DNA from: Melastoma dodecandrum
Taxonomy: Eukaryota; Streptophyta; Magnoliopsida; Myrtales; Melastomataceae
Direction: 5' to 3'
NCBI GenBank assembly: GCA_029817715.1
Contig: JARUPY010000085.1
Coordinates: 2,914,001 to 2,978,000, forward strand
DNA length: 64,000 nt
The first letter of the stretch is position 1, and every line of letters starts with the position of its first letter. The notes below the pieces were generated by a model that worked only from the letters and a program-made list of their open reading frames with translations, ran no database searches and was not told the DNA's origin. The position numbers were made by a program, and so were the translations under genes. Positions 49,801 through 61,258 of the stretch are shown piece by piece.

Positions 49801-50420
49801 ATCACAATGGAAGATGTCATTGAAGAGCTCATTCAGGTATATCCGTCCCTCCTGCTTTTGATGTTGATCACCCGTATTGCCTCGGATCTCAGCCAGCCAA
49901 CATTAGCTAGCTTTTAAGGATGTGTTCTTTACAGACATCGGACGACTCCGACTTGTTTCGGCACAGTAAGCTAGGTGATGATTAAATTCAACCGCAACTT
50001 CTTTCAGGATGATGTATTGGATGAAGGATGAATATGTCAACATACACAACAGGTGAGAACAGAATCATCCTCCAATTCTTCTATGGATCGAAAACCCGAA
50101 TCCGGCTCATCAGGTTGTAGTTACTAATGTTTGTCCCTTCACACAGGATCAAACTAAACATGCACGCGGTCCCGGAGAAAGCCTTGGGGTCGAATTCCTT
50201 GTGGGGTTACTCGAGCACGTCCTCGGCAACGAGCACTCCTTTCCGGATGTCTCCCCGGTTGGGTTTCGCGGGATCAACTACAACCCTCCCTCTCAGTCTC
50301 GACCAGGAATTCTGGATCAAATTCGTCAGTTCACCATTAACCCAAGACTCTAAAAAGATGGGACACCACAGTCCTCCGGTGCTTGATATTTGCTCAGGTC
50401 AGGTGTGGGGTGTTGCTTAG
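49801..50420 (+). pseudogene. Broken 3' end of a DUF21/CBS-domain (CNNM/CorC-type) transporter gene
   Basis: Three exon-like pieces with good splice sites: about 49801-49836 (VITMEDVIEELIQ, then GTATAT), 50008-50052 (after TTTCAG; DDVLDE then DEYVNIHNR, then GTGAGA), and 50147-50420 (RIKLNMHAVPEKALGS, Ser/Thr-rich tail). This is the end of the CBS pair and start of the C-tail of plant DUF21 proteins (usual form EDVIEELIQEEILDETDEYV). Inside the middle piece GATGAAGGATGAATATG lacks two bases, shifting the frame between LDE and DEYV and creating a TGA. The DUF21 membrane part is absent upstream. So this is a truncated, frameshifted copy. Family recognition is from memory. Confidence 0.6.
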
Positions 50421-50765
50421 CCGTGGAACATTTACTTATATATAGCCGCCACACCTATACGGCGTATCCCTTTGCAAGATAATTAGTAGTTACCTACAAA
50501 ACTGAAATATGAAGTAGTTGACAGGTTAAAGTGTTCATCTGGGCTTGATTTTTGATCTTTATCAACATATCAGAATTCGTCTCTTGGGGAAAATTCTTTG
50601 TCAAGATTAAACCTTTAAATGGAATTTTGTAACCATGTAATTAACCCAAGAACAAACTCCTCTTCCTCCAATTTTTCTGTTCATCTGCCGCATAAAACCC
50701 TCTAAATCAGCCGCAAAAACCCACTAAAAGCGCCGGCAACAAATAACCTTCCCCACCGAAAGGCA

Positions 50766-53661
50766 ATGCCGCAATACTCCCTATCGACCCGTCTGACGTT
50801 GCTCGCCCTCCTCACCTCCTCCTCCGTCTACCTCCTCATCAAATCCCGCCTCCTCCGCAGGCTCCCTCTCCTCCTCCTCTCCTCATCTCTCCCTGCAACA
50901 GCTGATAGCCCGAACCTTAGGCCAAAGTCTAACCCTAAAGTCTTCACCTTTTCCCAGACTGGCACCTCCCTTTCACTCGCCCGCCGCCTCCTCGACCGCC
51001 TCCCCAGTTCCCGCCTCGTCGATCCCTCCTCCTATGAGCCCGACGATTTCCTCTCCGAGACCCTTGTGGTGTTTGTCGCCTCCACCTGGGAGGACGGAGG
51101 CCCTCCTGAGGGGTCCAGGTTTTTGTTTGAGTATATAGAGGAGTGTGCCTCGGATTTCCGGGTGGGGAGGGTGTTGGAGGGAAAATGCAGGTTCGCGGTT
51201 TTCGGGGTCGGAAGCGGTGGATATGGAGAGGAGAGGTTCAATAAGGTTGGGAAGGATCTGAGGAGGTGGTTGAAGGAGTTGGGGGCGGAGGAGGTGGGGG
51301 AGTTCGGGGTTGGTGATGTAGATGAAGGTAGAGTGGACGAGGTGTTCGATGACTGGTCAGGTAAGTTGGTGAGGGCATTGGAGAAAAAGGATGCTAATGG
51401 GGTGGCAAACGGGAATTTGCAGGTTGGGACGTTGGAGGAAGGGGATGGTGATGAGGAAGGCTGGGACTCGGACGAGGTTATTCCCGATGAGATTAGGGTT
51501 GTTGATATGGAGGATGTGGCGGGGAAGTGGGTGTCGTCAAGGAAAGATTGGGAGGGAAATGGTGACGGAGGGAAAGGCGATGGGAAGAAGGCCATGGTTA
51601 CGCCAGTGATCAGGGCGAGTTTGGAGAAACAGGTATAGTGTGTTTGTTTATCAGATCCTCCTATCTTGTAGGTTTTGTGTGGTGAAGTGGTAACATATTC
51701 CAGTTTTGGTGAATTCATGAATTTTTTACCAGTGCTTTTGTAAGAAGCTCATTGAACTCGTTTTGAGGGTCACAGAATTTGGTATGCATTGATGGGAGAT
51801 AGCTGTTTGAGCAGCCCGACAGTGTCAAGGCATAGTTTCACATGTCTGAAACTTTTGGGCTTTGCTTTGATTCACACGAGTTTAAATTGCAGGGTTACAA
51901 GATAATAGGCTCGCATAGCGGTGTCAAAATCTGTAGATGGACCAAATCGCAGCTCAGGGGTCGTGGAGGCTGCTACAAGCATTCTTTTTACGGAATTGAG
52001 AGTCATAGGTATATAAGCTTTGCAACTATACCCTTTTAGGTCCACTTGTTCCCGCTCGTGGTCACGTCCATTGTATTTATTTACTTGGTAATATTCCACG
52101 ATGCTATTAAAACAGGTGCATGGAGGCCACTCCTAGTCTTGCCTGCGCAAATAAATGTGTCTTCTGTTGGCGGCATCACACAAATCCCGTAGGTAAGAGC
52201 TGGCAGTGGAAGATGGATGATCCCTTGGATATTGTAGATTCTGCCATTGAGCTCCATAAGAAAATGATCAAACAGATGAAAGGAGTGCCTGGTAATTCTA
52301 TGTATACCTTTTCCCTTTGTAGGAAGGAATAGGTGCTGTGCATCATCTTTGTTTTGTTGAGACAAGCCATCTGCTCGTGCAGGTGTTACCGCAGAACGAT
52401 TGTCCGAGGGCCTCGCACCTAGGCATTGTGCTTTGTCGCTGGTTGGTGAACCCATCATGTATCCAGAGATCAATGCCCTGGTTGATGAATTGCACCGGAG
52501 GCAGATCTCGACTTTTCTTGTGACGAATGCCCAGTTTCCTGAGAAGATTAAAATGTTGAAGCCTGTTACCCAGGTGAGTGGTTTTTGTTGTGCCGTTACT
52601 GGTTTTAGACTTTGCAATGGCCACAAACATAACAAATAATATTCGGCATGTGTAGCTGTATGTGAGCGTGGATGCTGCAACGAAGGAAAGCTTGAAGGCA
52701 ATAGATAGACCACTCTTTGGGGACTTTTGGGAGAGATTCATTGTACGTGCTCTTACGACTCTAGCATGTTGGTAAATTATTTGTTGCCACCTATGGTGCC
52801 TGCTCAACTTTGGGCATTGCCCATTTGGTACCATAAGGTGCTTTAGATACCAAATTAACCAATATTTAAAGAAAAAACTCTCAGCCTTGAAATGAGGGGA
52901 AACTAGCAATAGCCTCAGTAGCAGTTTTTTCTTGTTTAGCTTTGCTGATTGGAGTTTCTTCTCCTGCTAAATTTAAACTCCAGGACTCTCTACGAGAACT
53001 AAAAGATAAGCAGCAGCGAACTGTCTACAGGTTGACACTTGTGAAAGGTTGGAATACAGAGGATGTCGACGCTTACTCTAGTCTTTTCACCATAGGACAG
53101 CCCGATTTTGTCGAAATCAAAGGCGTGACGTATTGTGGATCGTAAGATTTTTTTATCCCTGTTGCTTTTCATTTGTTGTCAATTTGATCCTTTCATGTGC
53201 CTGACATTTTCTGGTGCCACAGGTCGGCCACGTCTAAACTGACGATGGAAAATGTGCCGTGGCATGCCGATGTGAAGTCTTTCTCGGAGGCCCTAGCCTC
53301 AAAAAGTAATGGTGAATACGAGGTTGCTTGCGAGCACGTCCACTCATGTTGCGTCCTCTTGGCAAAGGCGAGCAAGTTCAAAGTAGATGGCCAATGGCAT
53401 ACATGGATAGACTATGAAAAGTTCCATAATTTGGTCAGTGTAGCCGAAGAAACCCCGCGCTTTCCTCCCTGGGTTTTTGTAGTTCCGATCTCACAGGCAT
53501 TCCCCTGGTTTGCCTTGCAGGTAGCTTCTGGAGAACCTTTCGACAGCAGGGACTACATGGCGGTTACACCATCCTGGGCAGTATATGGTGCCAATGAAGG
53601 CGGATTCGATCCAGATCAATCGAGATACAAGAAAGAGCGGCATCACAAATCTTCCCGGTAA
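50766..53661 (+). CDS. TYW1: S-adenosyl-L-methionine-dependent tRNA 4-demethylwyosine synthase (TYW1)
   Basis: Radical-SAM enzyme that builds the tricyclic 4-demethylwyosine base at G37 of tRNA-Phe from N1-methylguanosine and pyruvate. Eight exons: 50766-51632, 51893-52008, 52116-52291, 52383-52573, 52656-52742, 52984-53141, 53223-53433, 53521-53661; all phases agree, giving 648 residues, about the Arabidopsis length. Residues about 8-45 are hydrophobic (LTLLALLTSSSVYLLI), a possible membrane anchor. A flavodoxin-like domain follows (FTFSQTGTSLSLARRL; VFGVGSGGYGEERFN), then an acidic linker, then the radical-SAM core with CANKCVFCWRHH (Cx3Cx2C, Fe-S cluster) around residues 340-350, ALSLVGEPIMYPEI, FLVTNAQFPE, and C-terminal GFDPDQSRYKKE. 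No defects seen. Confidence 0.96.
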
Positions 53662-54492
53662 TAAGCCGCGGAGAAATCATCCATTCTCTTAGCATTGATC
53701 TTTGCCCTGCTTGATTGAACGTTTTGATTGTATACACTTTAGTATTATATCCTAACACTGGGGATACTTGGTACTTTTTCATGTTGATGTTCTTTTTTTC
53801 TTGGACCGATTAGAATGTGATGATGTGAGAAAGAAGCAACAGCACACGTTTGCACAGCAAATAGTTCACAATTAGAAACAAAGCAAGAAATCTCTTTTGG
53901 GGGGGAGACCCCACCACCACTGGGTTCATAAGTTATTTTTCAAGGAGTTGATAGCATTTTCTTCTTTCAATCCTTGAAGAGAGCCGCCCAAATTTCAGGA
54001 TTTTGTTGCAGTGAGTAAGAGTGAGATCGAAGAGCAGACGTGCTTTCCTTTTTTGTTTCTTCAAGCTTGCAAACTCCCTTGTATTTTTCTGTCTGTTTAT
54101 GCTTCCAAGAAGAAATACTACAATCCCTCAGCACAGAACATTGGGCATGAGCCATGAGCTACAGATGATGATGATATCATCATCATCATCATCTTGTTCC
54201 ATCTGATCTTTATCCCAGATGGAAACACTGTGTCTTGGATTGAAAAGCGGGGAACAATTTCTTGTTCAATTAGAGCACCTGGTTTTAATTCCACATGAAT
54301 GACTGACTAAAGAACAGGGAAAAGGAAAGGCACTAAAAAGAAGAAAGGAAAATATTCAATCACCAGCATGAGATCACAAGGAATTAATTAATTATACTCT
54401 TGAATCGAACCCGCCAAAACCAAATCAATCATTCAAACCCATGTGGAGCTTTTGTTGCAGTTGCAGACGCCCAACACGATGAACAAAACAAG
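53662..54492. other. Convergent 3' flanks, no gene seen; GAT/ATC palindrome
   Basis: 3' UTR of TYW1 and of the AT-hook gene. A microsatellite forms a perfect 24-bp palindrome at 54164-54187 (four GAT units followed by four ATC units). Confidence 0.5.
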
Positions 54493-54906
54493 TCAACTGC
54501 TTTTCCTGGGCGTGCTCTTCTTCCTAGACCTGCTTCTGGTGGTCATCCTCGATGACGAATCCTCCTCCTCGTGTTTGATCTGCTGCTGATCATCTTCACT
54601 CCTCGGTTTCTTCTTCTTATTAATCCTACTATTCTTCCCTCCTCCTACTACTCCTTTATCATCATCATCACCACCACCTCCACCTTCCAATACCTGTTTG
54701 GCTTCTTCCTTATCCTCCGCTTCTTTATCTACAACCACCTTCCTGGGCCTGCCCCTCTTCTTCCTGGGAGTAATCGGTGGTTGAATACTACTACTAATCC
54801 CTTGACCAAACTCTTCATCTCCAGCTATTAGAGCGGGAGATGTTGTTGTGTCTGCTGCTACAGATGATACCTCCTTAGTTCTCTGCCTCTTCTTCCCCTT
54901 CCCCAT
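54493..54906 (-). CDS. Small basic AT-hook protein, function unknown
   Basis: A 137-residue single-exon frame from ATG 54906 (MGKGKKRQRTKEV). It contains one canonical AT-hook, PRKKRGRPRKV (about residues 47-57), which binds the minor groove of AT-rich DNA, flanked by acidic low-complexity (GGGGGDDDDKG) and a C-terminal Ser/Arg-rich basic tail (MTTRSRSRKKSTPRKSS). Likely nuclear. It lacks the PPC domain of AHL proteins. Composition is biased and the gene short, but coding content and a clean ATG-to-stop frame with a typical leader support it. I do not know a named family. Confidence 0.68.
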   Translation of the reverse strand: MGKGKKRQRTKEVSSVAADTTTSPALIAGDEEFGQGISSSIQPPITPRKKRGRPRKVVVDKEAEDKEEAKQVLEGGGGGDDDDKGVVGGGKNSRINKKKKPRSEDDQQQIKHEEEDSSSRMTTRSRSRKKSTPRKSS

Positions 54907-57900
54907 AATATCAACACCTCTCCCCCCTTAAAAATCCCTTCTCAAAGGAACACTTATAACAAAAGCACGCAGCAGCTTGGATCGATCGAGTGGAACACTC
55001 CCAAGAAAAGAGAATCTGCGTGACTTTTTTGACTTTCCAGGAGTCACATATGCTTATTCTATTCTTAATGCCAAAGTATTATACATTTCCCGTGTTTCCT
55101 CCTTCGGGGGAAGAAGAATAAGAAGTAGCTTTCACCTTTTTCTTTTCTTTTATGAGGCCGTCGTCCCTGGGTGTGCATGTGTGTTCTCATAGGGTATGGC
55201 CCTTTGGTCCTTTTCCTTTATTTCATAGTTTTAGATGATGCGAGTAGATGATACATACAAAAGATGACTAAACGAAGACCCAAAACAAGAAGAGGAATTT
55301 GGAACAAAAAGAGTTAAAAGAGAGCTATTCATATTCGCCGTCACACCAAAAACAAAAAAGAGATTTAGCTTCTTTTTTTTTGGGGGGGGTAGAAAGAAGA
55401 GATTAACTTCGAACAGTCTTCCTATCCTATCCAAAAAATTGAAACCCAAAATCCAAAAAGTCCATTTCCTCCCCCATGTCTTCCCCCGTTTTCAAATTCT
55501 CACAATAGCTACAGCTTCTTTCCCACGAAACCCTTTGGGAAAGACAAAACTCTGGATGGAAGGAACGCAGGACAGCGTCGCCCGCAGCTAACAAAACATC
55601 ATAGCCTAGCCCCCCACTAAATACATACATGCACGAAATTAAAGGAAGGAGTCGAACCAACAATGGCTCGCTTTTGAGCTTCTCGTGAATCCATCAAACC
55701 CCTTCTCCCAACACCCACACCACCCCATCACAACTCAGAATTCGCCCTACAAACATCGGTACCCTTTCCCATTACTTTTAACAGCCTCATTGTCATTCCC
55801 CAAGGGCTATATAGATACATTTTTCTGAAAAGGAAAAGCCATTGACAATTTGATGCAGCAAAAGCAGGTAAAGAGGAGCAGAATGGTTAAAACCACGTGT
55901 GAAAAGAACCCACACCCCTTGTTTTTACCATAAAGCCCCGATAGAATAAGGCCCACAGTTTGATCTACAGGAACACACCTTATAAATGAACACCCCTAAA
56001 CTGATTGCCCCCACAACACAAAATTAAATGCTTCATCAATTCCCTCAGGGACACGACATAGTAACCAATCAATCGAGAGACGAAAGAACAACTACCACCG
56101 TGTCTGGCAGACATCGCCCTTGGCACCAAAAAAAAAAAAAAAAAACTTGATGAACACCATCAGAAGCTGATAACATTGAGTGACACACAATCCATTCAGT
56201 AAGGCCGTCACTTAATCCTCTTCTCATGCAGCACAAATCTAGCAAAGAGGATAACCCTTCACAGACATCAAGAGCTGAGATGGGGCGACAAACATGGGAG
56301 CTGCAATTCTAAAACCAGATAAATTCCAGTCCTGCGAAACCATTTACCTATAGCCAACAGCAAAAAACAATCACCAAAAGATAAGACCAACCGCTCATCT
56401 TCCAATCCACCAAGAGTTACAGGCTTTGCTTTTCTAAATATGCATATACCTACCGGGTGCAGGCGATAGACATCACAACATTTGCAATGCAAAATTACTA
56501 TCAAATTCTTTTGAAAAATTATCTGGCGAGAAATTTTAACATAAGTCAGACACTAAAGGTGATGAGATGACAAGAATGCGCATAGAGTAAACAAGCGCAA
56601 CCAAAGTTCTACCACTAAATGAGATTTAATACCTAAAACTTGACATAAAACGTCGTCCATCCCTAAAGGACAGACCAACAATAAAGGATATGTGGTGTAA
56701 TTGTCCCCACTATAAAATATCAACTGCAATTCCTGACCTTAAAGTAGCAGAAGATGATCTCAGACAATGGTAGTTTTCCACCAGAGAATGTATAGAGTGT
56801 GACGAGGGAGAGGAAAGGAGAGGGACAACAAAAGGGAAACATGTGCCCTCTCCCCCAAACACCCAACTAAGAATAGAATCAATGGTTGTCCAAGACCCAT
56901 CATCCATGCACGCCCCACATGGAAAAAGATCTGGCCAAAAACTCATCTAGAGCCTGCCTCGCCTTTTCAACAGAAAATTTCTCAGTGGAAAGCAGGAGAA
57001 CAGTGTGGACTTTGTCAATAGTCAACGTCTCAAACCCTTGGAGACCTACAATCAGGAGCAATGATACATCCAAGCATCTCTAGCATCAGCTTCCAAAGAA
57101 TACGAGGGTTGCGCCAAGCTGATCTGCATATACGGCGTCTTGTACACAACTCTTATTCCATGAGCAGCAACAATAAGCACACCAGTGCACAGTAAAGCTT
57201 GATTGACAAAGATCATTACTTGTAAATCATTCCTAGCTCTACCATGAACAAGACGCCATTAGATGACAAACATAAATGAAAATAAAATTTTCTGATTTCA
57301 CAGATATAGACATGTAGACAGGACACGTGATCCTATATTTCTATACTTTCCAAGTAAAATGGAATCAATGCTCATGCTTGTATGCATGGTCTGATAGGTG
57401 GCAAATCAGGTGTATCAGAAGGCAATATGATAAGGAACACGCCAGAGCAAGTGGGACAGGGTGATGTTACTTGGAATGGAAAATTCTGCAAGTAAATGAT
57501 TGAAACAGAATAACTACACCGGTATAAACTCAGCAGCGTGTTGAAATAATAGAACTAGGCACAACTGATGAAATGACTTCATGGAAGATTTGTTGAATTT
57601 CTCTGAAGACCGAGTCCTGCTTAACTGCTTTCTTTCTTTTCTTTTTTCTTATGCTGCTAGGCAAGGCATTGGGGCAAAAGGAAATGAGAAACAAGCACGG
57701 GCATACGGTGAGGGAGGAGAGTCGGGAAAAACCAAAGGAAACCCCCGAGCCATCACAACAAAAGGACAACTTTTATTGGCGTCTCTTTGACCTGCCATGC
57801 AAGTGCACCTGCCATGGCAAAGGTCGGTACACTCTTTTTTTTTTTCCATTGACATCCCGACTCGCTCAGCCTTCACGACTTCCACAATACCGTGGCCTAT

Positions 57901-60183
57901 CTACAAAACTACCTTCACACATCACGGACTGTGAAATGGAGTACGCGGATTGTGTGATAAGAACCATACAAATAAACTCCGAATGGGAATGGAACCGGCC
58001 TCAAGAGCGGAGGCAGTATCATGATGAAAAAGAAGAATCCAAGACCTTTGCTGCTGTCCAGAACATCAACCTGCAAGATTACGGGCCTGTCCTGGCCTAC
58101 AAAGAAACATAGAAGATTTGTCAACAATCAACCAAAAACGAATGGAAACGCACCACCACATAAGTTAAACAAAAAAGAAACCTGCAGGGATCCAAAAAGC
58201 AGATAGCCAACAAACAAACTATTGGCAATGGCCGATCCCTGGGCATAATCTTGAATTCATCCCATAGAATCAAAGAACCTTCAACCGCCTCAACACCTGC
58301 GAGGCACAAATATCAGAAATTCCTGCAAAGAAAGACAGCGACGAAGAAAAAGAAACCGAGAAATTCCTCGAGACAACAGACCAGAGCGGAGACAGTCGTC
58401 ATTCATGAGTGTAAAACGAGATATCGCGACTCCAGATCGAAAGAGAAGAGGAAGGAATCGTCGACGGATGATGGGAGAAGTGAAGGGACGACGGGGCGGA
58501 AGCGTCTAGGATTTATCCGGGAGAATATCTCTTTAAATTAAATCTAACCATCAAAGTATCCGTTGTCCGAATGCTTTCACATCCACAAAAATCTAACCGT
58601 CAAAATCATTCAACAAAGACTCAGAAACTTCATAAGAAACATCTACGGACATCTCTTTGTTGGCGGAAAACCAAAACCTAGAATCTTGATGACGGAATCC
58701 GACTCGAAGGACACCTCATCATCATTCTCATATTACCAACCATTCTTTCATGGAATTACCCGAATGAAGTCGAAGAAGACGGTCGAGCTGGCCATGGACC
58801 TCTCCACCTCGTTGCAGGGGGATGGATCGGCTCGACAACAACCCTATTTGATGATCCAACGTTTCCTTGCACGTCAAGGGAACCCTAATAAATGGTAAAA
58901 ATTGTGAGAGAAGTCGTCCTCTCTCTTGCTTCTGCACCGGGAGCTCTCGAAGAACCTGTCCTGTTCTGAGCCTTGACTCCTGCAATCCAAATCCTCCGCC
59001 ACTTTTTGATCGCCAAGGCAAAGTTAAACAATGGCACAGGGTTAAAACAAAAACAGACAGGAAACCACATCGGTAATGCAGGCGGTTGTCCCAGAACAAG
59101 CCGATCGATCTCACTCATCCCTTTCTTAGGAACACCTCTACAGATAAATCTGGCCGCAGCCCACCTGACGAGGGAAACGGGATGAATGAACACAAACACG
59201 ACTACTATATTCAACATCGAGTCGAAATGAGTCTGGAGAGAAACAAGAAATTACCGGAAAGCAAATGGGAGACAATGAACAACAAAGGCAGGCGCCACTC
59301 CATGTTCCAATCCCATAGATTAGGGGGGGGGAGGGCGGCTGTACAACAAACAGGAATCATCGTACAGTGCTAGTAGTCCGAGCTCAATCTAAACGAGTCA
59401 GGCAAGAACTATCTGTTGCGATCCACGAAGACTCTCGTAGAAATCTAACGAAAGGGGTCTTGAATCAAATGGACATAACTAACCGATCTGTAGGCGACTT
59501 ACGACTGACTCGATGAATTCATGGGCCGGAATGGTGAATGGGCCTGGAACAATAGTTAACGGGCCTATATCCGGAATAAAATTCCTTTCCCGTAGAAAGC
59601 TGAGTTCTCGGTGGTCTTAAATCAAATCTCGGTAATTGTCAACGTAGCTGTAAAATTAAAGGTGGGAGGTATAAATAATACTCGTCGACATTGACCATCT
59701 CAAAAAGGGCTAAAGAGTTGGCGACTCTCCTATGAATCTAAAACCAAGTTGCAGCTTTTTTTTTTTAAACATGTTTCGAAATGTAGTTCTCACGTGTCCA
59801 GAAACACGATCAAACAAGAAATACCATACTTGCGTATATTAATATGCTTTATAATTCAAATCCAACGGAGTCGGTCATATGTGAAAGATAAAAAAAACTA
59901 GTTAAAGTATTTTTAGATGCAAGGCTTAAACTCAATCATTTTTAACAATATAATATAAGATGTTTGGACACTAGGGTTGATTTATTGCCAAGTTTCTTGA
60001 ACTTGTATTTTGTTAAGCATGGCGTTTAAGATATTGGCCCTGCGTTTTGACATTGTTCTTACTTTCCAGCATTGTCTACAACACCATGATGGAATGCCAA
60101 ATCGTACCTGCAAGTATACATTGGTTATAAATTACACGAAGAGAAAACAAAAAGAAAAAGAAAAAAAAGAGTTGCTTGTTGCT
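54907..60183. other. Five-kilobase stretch without a recognisable gene
   Basis: No frame here shows a domain I know. Minus-strand 58540-58100 looks like a leader plus intron, starting with CT-rich sequence. At 59303-59255 (minus) a short exon-like frame MEWRLPLLFIVSHLLSG looks like a signal peptide followed by a donor GTAATT, but I could not join it in frame to an exon downstream. The stretch 55200-57500 is AT-rich with no coding signal. A non-coding transcript, a gene with short exons, or long UTRs are all possible. An A tract occurs at about 56128-56144. Confidence 0.4.
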
Positions 60184-60684
60184 TCACATTGTTACGACGA
60201 TCCGAATAGTAACACCCCCCTCGCGCTCAAACGGAGCCCGACAAACCGGGCAATTGCCCCTCTTGACCAGCCAAGGATCTATGCACCGGGCATGATAAAC
60301 GTGTCGGCAGGTCGGGAACGCCCTACACATTTCTCCGCTCCGGATCCCGTCCAAGCATATAGCGCAGCTCCCCCCTTGGCAATAGTTGAACCACGGGAGC
60401 TCGCTCACCTCCTTGGGGGACATCCCATGGTGCTTGCAACAAGCACCCGAACCACGCCCATTGTTGAAGGAGTCGTCCTCGTCCGGGAACAGCCAGTCTA
60501 TTATAAAGTACGCGAGTAAGGAATACACGGACAAGATGACGACGAGGCCGAAGATGATGGGAAGGTCATCCCAGACGAGTTCCCGGGAGGCTTTCATAGT
60601 TGTATGTCTGGATTCGGACAGGAGGGGAAGAATGACATGGGGGGGCTTAAAAAGGGTGTTTAGGGGATGTAAGTTTGAGTGCAT
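60184..60684 (-). CDS. RING-H2 finger protein, ATL family E3 ubiquitin ligase
   Basis: A 166-residue single-exon protein, typical of intronless ATL genes. One membrane helix (about residues 42-64, LPIIFGLVVILSVYSLLAYFIIDWLF) precedes a basic/acidic linker, a GLD-like region (MSPKEVSELPWFNY) and a RING-H2 domain (about 107-149: CAICLDGIRSGEMCRAFPTC, CRHVYHARCIDPWL, GNCPVCR) with all eight zinc ligands, the Pro after the third Cys and the conserved Trp. It should recruit E2 enzymes at a membrane. Start at ATG 60684; a second ATG at 60597 (MKASREL) would remove 29 residues and is a reasonable alternative. The C-terminus is short, 18 residues after the RING. Confidence 0.93.
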   Translation of the reverse strand: MHSNLHPLNTLFKPPHVILPLLSESRHTTMKASRELVWDDLPIIFGLVVILSVYSLLAYFIIDWLFPDEDDSFNNGRGSGACCKHHGMSPKEVSELPWFNYCQGGSCAICLDGIRSGEMCRAFPTCRHVYHARCIDPWLVKRGNCPVCRAPFEREGGVTIRIVVTM

Positions 60685-61258
60685 GGTTTGATGATTGACT
60701 CGCTTTACGCTAAAACGTGCTACAGTTTAAGTTGTTATCTGTTAATATTTTTTTTAACAAGCTTTTGAAACGAAGTAAGGCGCTGTTAATTTAATTTGAC
60801 CTAATCCTTTTAAGTTTGATCCGTATTTGAGAAGGACATATTAATCTTTTTAGGAGTGTTACGATAATGATCCGTATTTTTGTATTATTATAGTTTTAAT
60901 AAAAAATTATTACAAAAATATAATTTGAACAATGAATTATTAAATTATTAATTGGTTATATTTAATTTTCGTTTGACATCGTTAAAGGGGTGTTTTGGTA
61001 CTTTTCAATCCTAAACCTAATCTTTTGGTCCAAACTCCAAACCCTGAGGACGGAGATATTACCAGCCTGCCCCTGAAAACCCTGTATATTCCCGGAACTG
61101 CCCTAACCTACGATTCCTTGCCCCCCTCTCACCCCTTTTTCTTCCCCCCACCCCCCGGTGTCTCTCTTTTCCCCCTTCACAGCCGCATCGTCTGTTTCCC
61201 CCAAGCCTCGAACGTCCCAGGAATACCCCCTCTCCCCTCCGACCAAGAAACCCTTCCA
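60685..61258. promoter_or_regulatory. Divergent upstream region of ATL and EXA1-like genes
   Basis: About 570 bp between divergent start codons. The left half is AT-rich. The right part (about 61100-61258) is CT-rich and is likely the 5' UTR of the plus-strand gene. No gene seen. Confidence 0.45.

Noticed and set aside
51032..51718. 228-codon minus-strand frame opposite TYW1 exon 1
   Set aside because: Antisense shadow of the TYW1 flavodoxin exon; Ser/Pro/Thr-rich without a domain.
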